A stretch of DNA of 60,000 bases from positions 970,206 through 1,030,205 of the forward strand of contig NW_019091421.1 of the NCBI RefSeq assembly GCF_001949145.1, given 5' to 3'. Position numbers and translations under genes: made by a program. Source of the stretch: Acanthaster planci. Its lineage: Eukaryota > Echinodermata > Asteroidea > Valvatida > Acanthasteridae. Every line of letters begins with the position of its first letter. Positions within the stretch are counted from its first letter, which is position 1. Below are positions 11,132-23,420 of the stretch, piece by piece. The notes below the pieces were generated by a model. It saw only the letters and a program-made list of their open reading frames with translations. It searched no databases and had not been told where the DNA came from.

Positions 11132-12517
11132 ATGGAGGCCACTGCAGTCGAAGGGCTCATCACAACTGGCACGGAAGCAAGTGTCGTCCAACAAGAGATC
11201 ATAACATCCGAATGGCAAAACGACAGTGTTACGTTGCTGAACAGCACTGTCTCCTTCACTATCGGACCTCTTCACGCTTATCTTTACAACAATGAAAGTT
11301 ATGATGACTATGCCGCTAATTCCAGTATGCGAGCAAACTTGTCGACTGAATACCCTACAATTCTGCCTGAACCACACCAAATCCCGCCAAATCTTATTCC
11401 CAAAGTTGTGCTCTGCACGGTCTTTCTCCTGGCAACTCTTTTCGGCAATGCCTTAGTTCTCTACGCCTACTTCACTACGAAGAAGCTGCGGACGTACACC
11501 AACTATTACATCGTGGGTTTGGCGTTGTCCGACTTGGTCAGTGGTGGCATCCTTCCTTTGCTGGAGAATATTCTTTGGTTTCTCGGTTATTGGCCATTCA
11601 GCGAGGGTATGTGTGCTGCTGTCATGTACTTAGTTCACGTTTTCCTTGAAATTACGTTCTTGATGACTTTGGTTATCTGCTTCGACAGATTCCGCGCTCT
11701 GTACATGCCACTTAAACACTTAAAGGAGAAAACGCTAAGGCACGCGTGTTTCATGATATCCTTGGCCTACGTCATACCACTGTTTATTTGGACACCTTTG
11801 ATCATTATTTTTCCGTATACTGGACTCACGTTGCGGATACGACCACCAATATGCCAAGGATCTTATGGTTTTCATCCTCCCTTGCTTATAATAGCGATGC
11901 TGGTCTTGTCTTGGATCCCAATGATGATCACCATACTCCTGTACGCCTTTGTCTACAGCGCTGTCATCCGCAAAGGTATCAACAAGAAACGTGGTATCGG
12001 TGAAGAGGTAAGCTCAGACTTCAGATCCGAGCAGCCAGCATCTCAGAGAGCGTGCAACCGTGGAGACGGGAAGCTTCGTGAAAAGAGTTATCGTCTGAAT
12101 AAGGAACTCGCCTCGAAAACTGAAACAACTGAGCAACCAACAGATTCTGAACAGCCACCACCTAGAGATGAGGTATTCAGCATATCCGCTGGAATGTCTG
12201 CAGGGCTCAACAACCCCGCTTACGAGCACACCGAGGAAGTTGACTATCACCACAGTGACAACACTACTGCAAGCAAGCCTGATGTGACCACAGCAGCGAC
12301 AGCGGCTACGACAGTGGGCAATTTGAGGAAACGGCGCGGCTTGTCGATGCGTTCGAGGCGCTCAAAACGGGAACGTCACTTGGCCAATCTTCGGGCGACT
12401 CGCACCTTAACGTGCATCCTGATAACTACAGTGGTTACGGCAGCGCCTTGGTCCGTGTTTGCGCTTTGGGGAGCAGTATACCCATACACATATCCGCTTA
12501 CAGACAATCAGATGAGG
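11132..12517 (+). CDS. Receptor B: muscarinic-like orphan class A GPCR, exon 1 of 2
   Basis: This exon gives residues 1-462 of a 516-residue receptor. An in-frame TGA at 11117-11119 fixes the start. The N-terminus (about 90 residues) carries several N-glycosylation motifs (NDS, NST, NES, NSS, NLS). TM1 is about 91-114 (N106), TM2 125-146 (D134), TM3 159-184 (C161), then D185-R186-F187, TM4 204-226, ECL2 with C241, TM5 250-274 (P263, Y271). ICL3, about 277-420, has an NPAY internalisation-like motif, and TM6 is about 423-446 with P439. Helix spacing matches muscarinic receptors best. Position 3.32 is V168 rather than Asp, and 6.48 is A437 rather than Trp, so amine binding is doubtful. The donor AGG|GTAAGT at 12517/12518 is phase 0. 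The 7TM core is about 97% identical to receptor A; the N-terminus matches the pseudogene better. Confidence 0.92.
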
Positions 12518-15301
12518 GTAAGTGTTTACTTTGCATTCTGCATTATGTTTCTGGTTTGGTAAGGTGTGGTTTGGTGTTTTGTTCGTTTGTTTTGTGTTTT
12601 TGTTCGATTTTGTTTTGGGGGTTTTATTGTCTGTTTTACAATTTGGCTTACAGGCGCAATCAGCTTACGTTTCATATCATCACTAATCTGCCATCCACTG
12701 ACAATGTACCCTTTGTCGTGCGTTGATGGAATGTTTGCTTAAACGCCTCGTAACACGGCTGCTCCGGCTCGCCTCTCTCACTTTGACCATCACGCTATTC
12801 AGAAAATTATAACTTCAGTTTTTAACTATTTAACTTTAATTCTCAAGCGTTATTGCACGTACATATGTATTGCACTACACCCCTCTCCAAAAATGTATTA
12901 ATCTCCTTGACAATACCCAAGAAAAAAAACAACTTGCGTAATTTACCTGTCAGTTGAAACCGTTTGAGCATCCTATTTGTTTATTGATGGAAATTAAAGA
13001 AGTTTATAACATAACACAGTAGAACCCTGTTAAGTTCAGTATCCCCATTCTGTGGGCCGTTCTGATCGTGTCATTGTGGTGGCGTAAACAGCATTTTGAT
13101 TACTTTGGTAAATCCCATTATTATGTGCGGGGCTGCATACCTGTGGCTAAATAGTAGTTAACTTTACAGCCCCTGACCAACAGAACAGTCTTGTGTCCTG
13201 TCCTTGTGTAAGGAGGTCCCACGTGACGAAACTATGGATACAATTTTGTGATTTTGTAATCATCCATTTTAAGATATTCCACATTTGCTTTAATTTTTGC
13301 CGACTAACTCTGTTTACAAAATGTATACATAGTGCTCTCTTTTACTGCTGCAGTGCCGTCTCTGTTGGTGTTAATCGATACACTCACTCGGGGTGATACA
13401 CAACAAAGGAACTCCAATTTATTTTAATTTTGTACATGTAGTTTGCGATGATATGAAATTGTAAGTACGGCAAATTATCTGAGGTTTAATATTATTAAAA
13501 TTATTCATCAATTTTCCAATTTTGCTTTCCGAAATCCCTCTAATCGTAAATCCCAACCCTGTTCACTGAGTTGAATTGTTTACTGGACATGATTGTGTGG
13601 TATGTGTTGTATGTATCTCTCTGAGACCGCGTGGGATAGTGCCTACCCCATTTTCACAGGTGGTAACTGCTTCCATTTGGGGGGGGGGTTGTGGGTTGCA
13701 TTTATTTATTTCACCACTTATTTGAGTATTTGTAAATCTTTCTTTCCCTTATTCTATCCCTTGTGATTATTGACTAGTTTGATTGTAGATTGGAGGAGAT
13801 GAGGAATTTTTAAAAGGTGATATGTGGAAGTTGATGTAGGGAGTACTTCGGTGAAGGACTCTAGGATTTTGTGGCATACAAACATACATGTGGTGTGACC
13901 CTGTGCAGTCTGCCTGCACTGGTGAAGGGCAGGTGAGGGATAAATTGTGCAGTGCACTAGTCTTCTGGTATTCTTGGAAGTGGCAATTAATCCAAATGGA
14001 AATCGATTATTGTTAAATGAGGGTTGTCAACTGATTTTCTTTTTGTTAAACTGGGATGTCTCTGTAGGTTATGGACTATATATGTGTGCATTTAGGGACA
14101 ATTGAGTGGATGTGGTGAATGATAGTGCGTGTAAGTTTTGGTCAGCCAGCGGCCTGGGTTGGCCTGAATAGTTGTGTTTCTTCCTTGCTGCCCAATATAG
14201 ACATTGTGCCTACATAAACACGTGACGAATTTCAGGTTGTACCGGACTCTGTTTATTAAGTGTATCTAGAGTCTATCAGAAAATTGTGGAGATTCTGAAA
14301 TCTGGAAGTAATGAGTGCCTGCACCATTTTCACAGGCTGGGTCCCGGACCCCAGCAGCAGAAACACAGTGCTGGCATTCAGTGCAGTAACAAACCCACCA
14401 CCCCTTGCTCTCTGACCCCCTAAACCTAAACCTGCTTGCCCCCTCTTCCCAGCGCCCTGGAGTGTAGAGTCTTTCCACCAGGCACCGTAAAGCCAGCTCC
14501 CAGCTGAAACCCCGCTGGTCACCCTTACACTTGTATTCGGTTGTTTTTCGCCGTATTCGAAATTATCTCTGCAAAGCAGATCGAATTTAAATGAAGTCTT
14601 CAGCTTTGAAAGACAACAAAAGATAACATTCTAAGCTTCCATTTGAAATAATAATATAATAATAATAATAAAGCATTTATAAGGCGCACTATATCTGCAA
14701 AGCATTCAGAGGCGCCGGTCTAGGTGGAAAAATGAAAAACTCAATTGTGCATTCATAGTGAAAAAGCTTGTGAGAAGAAGAATGTTTTGAGATGATGCTG
14801 AAATTGCTTGATGTTATGCTCTTGTCTTAGATGATCCGGGAGTGAGTTCCATAAGCGTGGTGCAATTGTAGAAAAAGCCCTGTCTCCGGCACTGGCCAGC
14901 CGAGTCCGGGGAACAACTAGGGTATTACTTGTTGACCTCAGACCCGGCCTGACAGAGCGGAGTTGCAGCATGTTTGCAAAATTAAATAGGGCACAACCAA
15001 TCTCCGAGAGTTATTTTCAGAGACAATAAGTGTTACTTTGGGGTTGCCGGGGGGGGGGGGCGCACCCTGTGAGCAGACGGTTAGAAAAGTTAATTTGCAA
15101 ACTTTTGGCGTCTGGGTTTCCATCAGTCGCGGTAAAGCATTTACTTATAAATGATTGCGTATCATCGGCAACTGCTCAGCGATACAGTCTTTGTCTTTTT
15201 ACGTCGAAAAGGAATCTAGGCTTGACTACTCCGTGCCAGCCTGCGAATCATTTTGCGTTCTTACTTTTCTTCATGCTTTCTTTTTTTTCCTCTACATCCA
15301 G
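12518..15301 (+). other. Receptor B intron (2784 bp), contains a LINE remnant
   Basis: The GT donor is at 12518-12519 and the AG acceptor at 15300-15301 after a long pyrimidine tract (CTTTCTTTTTTTTCCTC). Phase 0 on both sides. It contains a minus-strand non-LTR retrotransposon 3' end (14640-14985) and poly-G tracts near 13680 and 15050. The remaining sequence shows no gene; the frame at 14256-14522 (minus) has no recognisable domain. Confidence 0.85.
14640..14985 (-). mobile_element. 5'-truncated non-LTR retrotransposon (CR1/L2-like) 3' end
   Basis: The minus-strand frame 14971-14753 ends in the signature C-terminus of CR1/L2-type LINE reverse transcriptase proteins: VVPRTRL, then GDRAFSTIAPRLWNSLP, then a FQHHLKTFFF-type tail. 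Downstream on the same strand come TGCGCCTTATAAATGC and a (TTA)n microsatellite at 14646-14672, the usual 3' tail of this group. Homology stops at about 14980, consistent with ordinary 5' truncation on insertion. It lies antisense in the receptor B intron. Confidence 0.85.
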
Positions 15302-15466
15302 TTCCTGGCGTGGCTGGCTCACCTGAGTAGCACAGTGAATCCGATCTGCTACGCCGTCTGCAACCCGCTTTTCAAGGAGGCTTTCCTGCGGATACTCCGT
15401 TGCCAAAAACGCTCGCTGTCTCGAAGTTCAACGATGAGGTCACAGAATTCAAAGAATGGAAGATAA
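15302..15466 (+). CDS. Receptor B, exon 2 (TM7 and C-tail)
   Basis: This exon gives residues 463-516 and a TAA stop at 15464-15466. It encodes TM7 with the NPICY form of the NPxxY motif (N475-Y479), followed by CNPLFKEAF at the start of helix 8 and a short basic, Ser-rich cytoplasmic tail (QKRSLSRSS). Joining AGG to TTC keeps phase 0. The TM7-helix 8 sequence closely resembles the muscarinic pattern (STxNPxCYAxCN). The tail is short, about 30 residues after the NPxxY, so most of the regulatory sequence is in ICL3. Confidence 0.92.
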   Translation, partial: FLAWLAHLSSTVNPICYAVCNPLFKEAFLRILRCQKRSLSRSSTMRSQNSKNGR

Positions 15467-15676
15467 GATAACATAACTGGCGTAACCAAAAAGAGGGCTT
15501 GGGAACCGGGGCACGTATGTTCGCTCCCATGCTTTCGTGCACCACTTAGTTGAGAGTTAGCCCATGCGCACTCGATCAATTTACTGTGGGTTTATAGAGG
15601 CAGGCGACGTGGGACACCGTTTCAACTCTTCTTTCTGCGGATGGAGACCATAACAATTTTTAACAAAATACAAACA

Positions 15677-15682
15677 AATAAA
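15677..15682 (+). promoter_or_regulatory. Poly(A) signal AATAAA, receptor B
   Basis: A canonical AATAAA lies 211 bases after the receptor B stop and is the first one downstream. It is the likely 3' end signal of the gene. Confidence 0.6.
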
Positions 15683-15689
15683 GTTCACG

Positions 15690-18600
15690 GAGATAACCTG
15701 ATAACTAAAATTGATTTGACAACGTATTGTACCATCGTATTATGTGAACCCAGTTGAACAAAATTTGAAACAATTCTGAAAAAGTGATTTAAAAAAAAAA
15801 ACACGATCAGATTTGTAAGAAAATACAACCATGATCTTTCCCATTTTAAAATCGCCTCTCCGATATATCCAAGCAACACTTTTATACGCCGTGTGACTTA
15901 AGACCTGATAAAAGTAGTATTTTCATGTTATTGCGAATTGAATATTTTCCACGAGAATCATTTGTCCGTAGTAGTGCATGTATACGTGCGTTGATGGAGT
16001 AGATGTACATGTATACGTGCACATGACATGCAGACATAAATCATGGCCGACCATCAATCAGTTCAAACTGATCAAACTAACGAAAGACAATTCGAAATAG
16101 CGTAAACATAACATGGTGTCCTTTTTCGAACACTATTTCAATTACCAAGATAATGAGGTATGTGTGAAAAACTGCAGAACAATTCAAAATGTCGATTTCC
16201 AAATAAATTTTTTTACGTTCAGAAATGTCACTTATGAAATAACTAGAATACAAAATGAAATCTGAAGCCTGATTATATCTCTCGGGTATAAATTCAGCGA
16301 ACTTTTACACAGTGCAGAAGATCTCTGCAGATGGACTCTGGTGTAGTCGTTGCTGGCTAGCGTCGCCATTTTATCAAGAAACAGAAAGTTACTACGACGA
16401 CTTTGCCGAATTTTAGCGCATGCGCAAAGTGACAGGGGTGAACATAATGTGGGGGGGGGGAGAATAACGCGGGTATATGCTGAAGGGCTGTCTGCCCTTT
16501 AACCTCCCGCTCAAAAGTAAAAGAAAAAGTTGTGAATGCTTTGAGACAGCGAAATCTAGCTATTGGCCCCTCCAGAGAATGAGGGCGCAATGTCCACCCC
16601 CTCACAAATCGAGCTCCAGATATACCACTGAATATTATGAGAAATAAGCGACATTTTCAGTTGGAACAATTTTCTTATACCTAACAATCCTAACAATGAG
16701 TCTGTATCTTAAAACCCAATCGGTGGTCATACGTTTTGAGAAGAAAAGGGTGATCTGACTCGTCAGAATTTATATTAAACGAGAGTAATTATTTGGAACG
16801 GTACCAGTATTCAAAAGTTCATGACACAATGGTAAATATATAGTGAAGATTCTCGATCTCTTTTGGAGGGCCATCTAAGTCACGAGTTAAACTACATTTG
16901 CTATGGGGATTAAGTCTGGTAGCCTTGGTTCAAGCCAAGAGTGTTCATCAGTCAGGAGGTCAAGGGATATCGATGTTTCACTATGGCATAATGTTTTGAC
17001 GGTTGAGACCGGTTAACCTAGCGCAAAAGCGAATGAAAACGCGATTTCATGGGGGCCAATCAAAGTAATATTTGGGCTGGTAATTCGTGAAAGTTGAACA
17101 TATTTCAACTTGAGCGAAATTTCGCGGCAAATTTTTCATGACATCAATTTCACTCCATTTTCGCATTCGCCTAAACTATGAATCGGTCTTAACACAAGGT
17201 GGTAGATATTTTTATACACGAATACTCTAATTAGATGAGCACTGGTTTGATAAATGCACATCTTGATTTTTGAAACCGAAATGCACTTAACACTCACTGT
17301 CGAGCATAACACAAATCCCTTATTATGCACCAAAGCACCCGCAATAGGCTTACGCGTGTTATAGAAAAAACTTGTTCTCACAGAAAACAGCTGTTATATA
17401 ACACATTACGTACGTGATGTCTAGTCTATACCTGTCATGTGGATCAATTATAGCTCTTCATTACTTCGCGTTCTTTACCATTTTTTCCACCTACCGACAC
17501 GGTATCCCCCCTCGGTTTGGCAAAGCCAAAATATTTAACAAACTCGCCATTAAATTTTGAAGAACGATTCACCCACTGAGCATAAGACGACATATAAAAG
17601 TTTTAAAGAAAAATCAAGGAGGTAGAATCGGCGAAATTAATCAAACATGCACCAGACAGAAAATATTGACACACCTGCTGTAAAAAACAAACAAAAAAAC
17701 CCACTGTATTAATATATTCTATTCACAGTGAGCGTGATCGAATGAAAAGCCACATTTTGCGTGAGGATAGTCGAGTTATTCACACCCAATAAAGGGTTCA
17801 TAATTAGACATTGGATCGTTTAAGGAATTGAGTCTCTGCTTATTTAGCATATGGGTTTATCAGACCTATCTAGTTTCAGCGACGATTTTGGCTGTATAAT
17901 TATAAGTCAATAGAGCGTACGTTTACTTGCTGTACGAAGTAAAGCGTGGTAGGTGCATCCGTGGTTGTATACAGTCCTATTCTTCTTAGCGTGGCTGTTA
18001 TGATGTGCGTAATTATCAAAACCGATGCACTGTATTCTAACTAGGAAGCGCATTTCAGCAAAACTAGACTGCAAACAGTGTCGACGCGCTTGTAATACCG
18101 AACTGCGCATGGTTTCACAGTGTGTCTGACTATGTTATTATCACTGTTTGCTTAACTCACACGTTGCATTTAGAGTATGATATGTTATTCTAAATTATGA
18201 TCCCAGGGATTTCGTAAACGCCTCTGACCGCGATCGAAACCATTTTTCATTGCAAACACCGAGGTGTAAATCAAACACCGTCGTCATCCACATATCCTAC
18301 CGCAACATCATTGATATATCGACAAAGATAAAAACCAAACTGTTGTCCCATGTGGATACCGAGTGAGATTAACGTCACAGTTTTTGCCACAGTGTCAATA
18401 TTTGAAGCAAAGTACCCCCATCTCAAGCTTGAAACAGTACAGTTGGATGCTTCTACACTCGTATTTCAAAACGTCAATGTACATGTGTCATGATAATGAT
18501 TCAGTCCCTTTGAGTGACATTATGTTGTAACACTGTGCGCCTTATAAATGCTCTACACTTACCATATTGAAGAAGAAGATACAAGGTTAGAGACCTGAAT

Positions 18601-20360
18601 CAGGCGAACCCGGAAACGAAGACGAAGCCAAAGTTTGAATAAATCCTGACGGACATGGGCTCACTAGTGTTGTGTCCAGAGCAGTAAAGTATTCTCCGTG
18701 TGGATTTACCACCCATATTAGGTTGCGCGTTGAAACATTATCGACATTGAAATTAAGCCAATGGAGGGTATAGCGAATGTAGTGCTTGGGTAAAGTTATT
18801 AAGGTTCGAGTGGATTTTAAATTCACCAGCTAGGGCCTTGAAAGGAAGAGAACATAATAGTGTATGTTTAATCGAATAGTGGCATCAATTTGTGCTAGAA
18901 ATGGGGAGGGGGGATTGGGGATGGGGTTTTGGGTGTCTGTGAACGGAGGGGGGGGGAGATGACCTGACTGGCCATGGACATTTGGAAAGGGGGGGTGGTG
19001 GGCTAACACCATACGACATTGTATAGGGGTTGATGTTCATGATATGTATTACATTCACAATCTTACATCACAATGGTATATTTAGGGCTTTTTTTTATTG
19101 TTTTCCCTTTTGGAGTGACATTGAAAGGATTTGAAGAATATATACACCCCCCCCCGATTTATGCCCATTTGATCGAAGCCCTTTGCACGCTATTTATCTT
19201 TGTATCGATTGGAGCTTTGGTGTAGATAGGCGCAAATAGAAATGCAATGGGCTAATAACCTGATTAATTTGTTTCGCTTTGTCAATTTTAAATTAGGGAA
19301 ACCTTGACGATAGACAACCTATTGGCAATTAGAGTTAATATCAGAAAAGTTCCCCAAGTATTTTCTCTGGTTTTTGATATTAATTTGCTGTTTATTGCAT
19401 TTTTTAAATATTTTTGTTGGCTTACTGGCTGACATGACTAGCTAGCTAGCTGGCTGGTTGAATGATTGGTCATATGATTATTGATTAGAAGTTCGGTTGG
19501 AAGGCTGAATTTGTCGGGTAGATTACTTTCATAGCTAAGGTTTTCCAGTAAATTGCATAAAATCATGCCACCAAGTGTAATTCACTGTACGTATTAATAG
19601 TCAGCACTAGGAAACAGTGCTATTATTATACACATGCATTGAGTCTTACCACCTGTGATCGATAGAATGATTTCTCCTGCAGCAAACGGCTGGTCGCACA
19701 GTACATACTGAATATTCACACCTGGTTTATACGCAAATTTTTTTTTTCACTTTTTCCCCATGTGCATGCACTGTTTTTGTCCTTATCGAATGGACTATAC
19801 AACCCAATTGAAGCTTTAATAACGGCACGTACGTTCTTGCTACCCTTTTGTGGGGCGTCTCATATATTGATCAATTTATTGTTCTCGTTATTTGCGCTGG
19901 ATAATAATTCGCATTCTCAAGGCCTCTGCGGACCAGCATATTGATGGTTATGTTGAGTTTTGGTTTCTGTGTTGTTAATACTTCGTTGGAACGAGCTCAA
20001 TAATTTAACCCGATAGCGCTCAGAGACCTCGTCTCGACGAAAAAAATACTAGTAATACATTTTGTTTTTTTAATCGTTGCACAGCGACGTCTATAGGTAC
20101 AAACAAATTCATCGATTTCAACTTCCTCCATGCCAAGGAGAAAAAGCTCTTCAAAAAGGCACAGCCAGAAGTCTATCTTTGGAGACTGTTGAGCAGAAAA
20201 CAAGATGGAATGTTTAACCCACTTAAAAGTGGGATAAAATCGAACAGCTTTATGAATAAACACTTGCACAAATTAAGCGTGAAAAGTCACAACAATACAG
20301 TTACTTCCATGTTGAGAGGTATTTGCACGGTCGTTTTGTTTACACTCTCTGCATTCATTG
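15690..20360. other. Intergenic DNA, no gene seen
   Basis: The sequence is AT-rich with simple poly-G/C tracts (16450, 18950, 19146). A GCGCATGCGC palindrome lies at 16416-16425 next to a CCATTTT motif (16364-16370), which could be a promoter, but no exon follows on either strand that I can recognise. 17092-17111 is a short perfect hairpin (AAGTTGAA/TTCAACTT). A fragment at 18537-18550 resembles the GCGCCTTATAAATGC tail of the LINE family. Frames are short and unassignable. Confidence 0.5.
16416..16425. promoter_or_regulatory. Candidate NRF-1 site (GCGCATGCGC)
   Basis: A perfect palindromic match to the NRF-1 core, with a CCATTTT (YY1-like, reverse) motif about 50 bases upstream. This combination is common in TATA-less animal promoters, but no transcript can be assigned here, so it is only a candidate. 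Confidence 0.25.
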
Positions 20361-20367
20361 CCGATCC

Positions 20368-20570
20368 GTCTTGAGCAGAAGCACCCTCTCATCGATTGTA
20401 AAGAGCCATATTGGTAGGGAATGTTCACTTTGTTGAAAGCAACGCAACCGTAACACGTGCATTTCATAGTCGTTCGTGAACCACCGAAGTGCAGTTCCCA
20501 CCTAAGGGGCATCCGTTGCTAGGAACTTTGTGCCCTCTTTTGGTCGGGGCTCATTCTCCACGATTTTCCT
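20368..20570 (+). repeat. Dispersed repeat family 1, copy b
   Basis: It starts GAGCAGAAGCACC and continues with AAAGAGCCATATTGG, GTTCACTTTG, ATTTCATAGTCGT and GTGCCCTCTTTTGGTC. It is collinear with copy c 380 bp downstream and copy d at 37.5 kb. I cannot assign it to a SINE or a MITE: no tRNA-like promoter boxes are clear and no TIR is certain. Confidence 0.65.
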
Positions 20571-20744
20571 AGATGATCATTCTCATTTCAGAGTCACATA
20601 AGCATTAGAATATTAATAAACCTTTCCGTAACTTAAGCTATCATTTACTACTCGCGTGAAAATTGCAGAAGCGGTGAGATATTCAGAATATGTCAACATG
20701 GGTCACTGTGCAAGGTACAAACAGTGTTTACGTATTAATATGCA

Positions 20745-20920
20745 TCAACCTCGAGCAGGGGCACCTTCTCATCAGTTGGAAAGAGCCACGTTGCTGGGGA
20801 GAGTTCATTTTGTTGGTAGCGACGCCACCTTCACGCGTGTATTTCATAGTCGTCTGTGAACCAGCGAAGGAGCCTCTGCTAGGAAAACTGTGCCCTCTCT
20901 TGGTCCCACTCGTTTCAGAT
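20745..20920 (+). repeat. Dispersed repeat family 1, copy c
   Basis: It has the same block order as copy b (GAGCAGGGGCACC, AAAGAGCCACGTTG, GTTCATTTTG, ATTTCATAGTCGT, GTGCCCTCTCTTGGTCC) in direct orientation. The two copies may come from a local tandem duplication or from two insertions. Confidence 0.65.
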
Positions 20921-23420
20921 ACTGCAGCTTAGTTTGATCTTTTCGAGGAGAAATTTTTCCAGTTATTACCTGTTTTAGCCCTTCGTATGGATTCGCAACA
21001 TTGCCAAAAATTTGTAAGAGGCCAGACCATCCGCGTGAATGCCAATCATCTAGGCCAACGTATCGGCTAATGACGATGGCACTACGCCAACGCGTGCATT
21101 GAAGAAGTTAAGAAGCAGTAAATAAGCCGACTTCAAGGAGAACAGTGATAAATATCCAATTAAAAAAAAGAAAAATACATGTACACGTTTCTCGGGTGTT
21201 CAAGACACGTCAAGTTAAAGCTTATTTTCTCGTCTTTCTGTTTCTGTTTACGTTTTGCAGGATTAACCATTGACATTACAAGATATTTCCATTAACGATG
21301 ATCACCCTCCCCCTAAAATATTCGTCAAGCCCACTGCCATTTTGAAAACTGATGCCAGTCTGCACTCCATTGCAAAAGAGATCCACTTGGATAGCTTCTT
21401 TTTGCCCACATTTCTCAGATAGTCCTTTTGATAATTTGCATCCTCATGTTATTTAACCATACAGTGCAAGAACACAATGTTCTTTTAACGGGGAAATCCG
21501 TGGGCAATTTTGGGCCTATTTTAGCATACAACCTTAACTTGACGTGTGCGTGAAATTTGTCAAGTCGCGCATAAAGACAAACCGAAGCTTCCCAAAACGG
21601 GATGGTATATACGATCGTGGCAGCCGGTGGTGTATATCGAATCCCTTATCAGGGTGCAGACTTTTCTTGAACACGCGCAGCTATCGTCTTAACCCAAGGC
21701 AATTACAACACCGAATATTGCATATGAACCCATGTTTCTGAGGCATGCCAGTGTAATCTCGCTTTGAACTGAAGCCTTCAAAAGGCCCAATGATGATTAT
21801 CCATACCCAATTGTCATTGAAATGGTCTTTATTGTTTACGAACGTATACCCAGCATCCAGAGATGCCGATTTTTTAGTAATTAATTGCCAATTAATATCA
21901 CACAGTTTTTGGAATCTCGTTTTATTTTGCAGATTCGGTGGAGATATGTTCAAGTGGTGAAACCTATAGCTCTTGTAGCCCTAGACCTGTGCTCTTGATA
22001 TAGTGCCAAACACCGACCATAATTATGGAAGATTCTGAGAATCATATTTTTTTCCTGTTTTGTTTTTCTTGTTAGGATTGTTTAATTTGAATCAGTACCA
22101 CTTAGATAGAATGTATGTTATTATTTTTCATTGTTCAATTTTAAAAACCGTTCGTTTCATATTTATCACGTTCCAAAATAAAAAAAATAAAAGTTCACAA
22201 TGCACAAGACCGCCTTGAGTGTACGCTGTTGAATTTGTACATAATGAAAATATACACTGCAGAAAGTATGGTATTTAGTCAACACCCTTGGGGTTATCAG
22301 ACCACAGCAGTCCTCTGGTAGGACCCAGGGAGTTAAATTAACACCTATTTAACAACACAGTGTTTGCAATGTACATCTTAAAATTTGAAACATATTCAAA
22401 AATTAATTATTTTTTCTTGCCTTGAAAATTCTTGATGTGTCAGCAATCGTTTGTACATGTATTTTCAGACATGTTTTCTCGTTCTTGTTTCAATAATCAG
22501 CATCATCCGGTGAGTCCTATGTGGGAAAAGCAGTCGCTATAGGATCGTCATGTGTTACGAAAATAAAATAATCAGCATAGTGTTAACATCATTTTCATTC
22601 ATACAAAGTGGAAAATAGAGCAATGTGGCTTTATTGTCGGAATCACACGACCTTTAAACATTCATTTCCTAAAACAAGGGGTCTAACCACTCCGCAAAGG
22701 TTTCTTGAATTTCACACCTGCAAATAAAAATCAACGGTGCGTTCAGACGGTGTTTCTCTGGGTTACTGTAGATTATCCGAAAGAGTACCAACTATGTTTG
22801 TGAGGTACATACTTTGTATCCTTAATGAGCATTAGTTTTCTTGTTTTCCTCCCAAAAACTGTAAATTTCCCCCCAATTTAGTATCACTCCTCAAAAGCCA
22901 TATGAGGTTACAAAAGAAATGTCCAAATTTTTGCCCCCCCCCGAAAAAAAAATCGCACTCTGGAAATTGTATTCTGGATCCATCCTTGTTAATGGGAATG
23001 GGGTTAATCAATAATTGGAATCCTTCCCTCGTGGACTTTGGCCCTTTACTCGCTGGTTTTTCTGGCTAAACAAGACGTAAGGAAAAAGGTTGGGAACCAG
23101 AGCGAGTCAGAACAGCAAGCCAGTGAGATACATCGTGAGGTCAATGCGTCTGTATTCCAATGACGATCTCTCAGCCGCATCATAAGAGCAAACCTTACGT
23201 CTCATTTAACATCTTGATCATCACGGGGCGAGATCTCACTTTCGAAGTTCCAGCGTTTGAGAAAAGGTGACGGATCTGAACTCAAGAGGCCCTTGATTTA
23301 AACGATGTAATTGGATGAGAAATCCCAGCTTCTATAAGAGAGGCATTCTTGTATGAAACCAAGAGTCTCATTTGTCCTTGCTGTAATTCAAGCTTTGAAG
23401 GGTAAAATTAATCTGTGATA
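20921..23420. other. Intergenic DNA, no gene seen
   Basis: AT-rich non-coding sequence. Frames such as 21544-21741 and 21681-21953 (minus) show no domain and no splice context that I trust. A poly-C/poly-A run occurs around 22936. Confidence 0.5.

Noticed and set aside
10902-11204. Upstream frames before receptor B that resemble the 5974-6193 frame
   Set aside because: Similarity reflects the duplicated flank. The frames differ by indels between copies and B has an in-frame stop directly before its ATG, so they are not an extended N-terminus.
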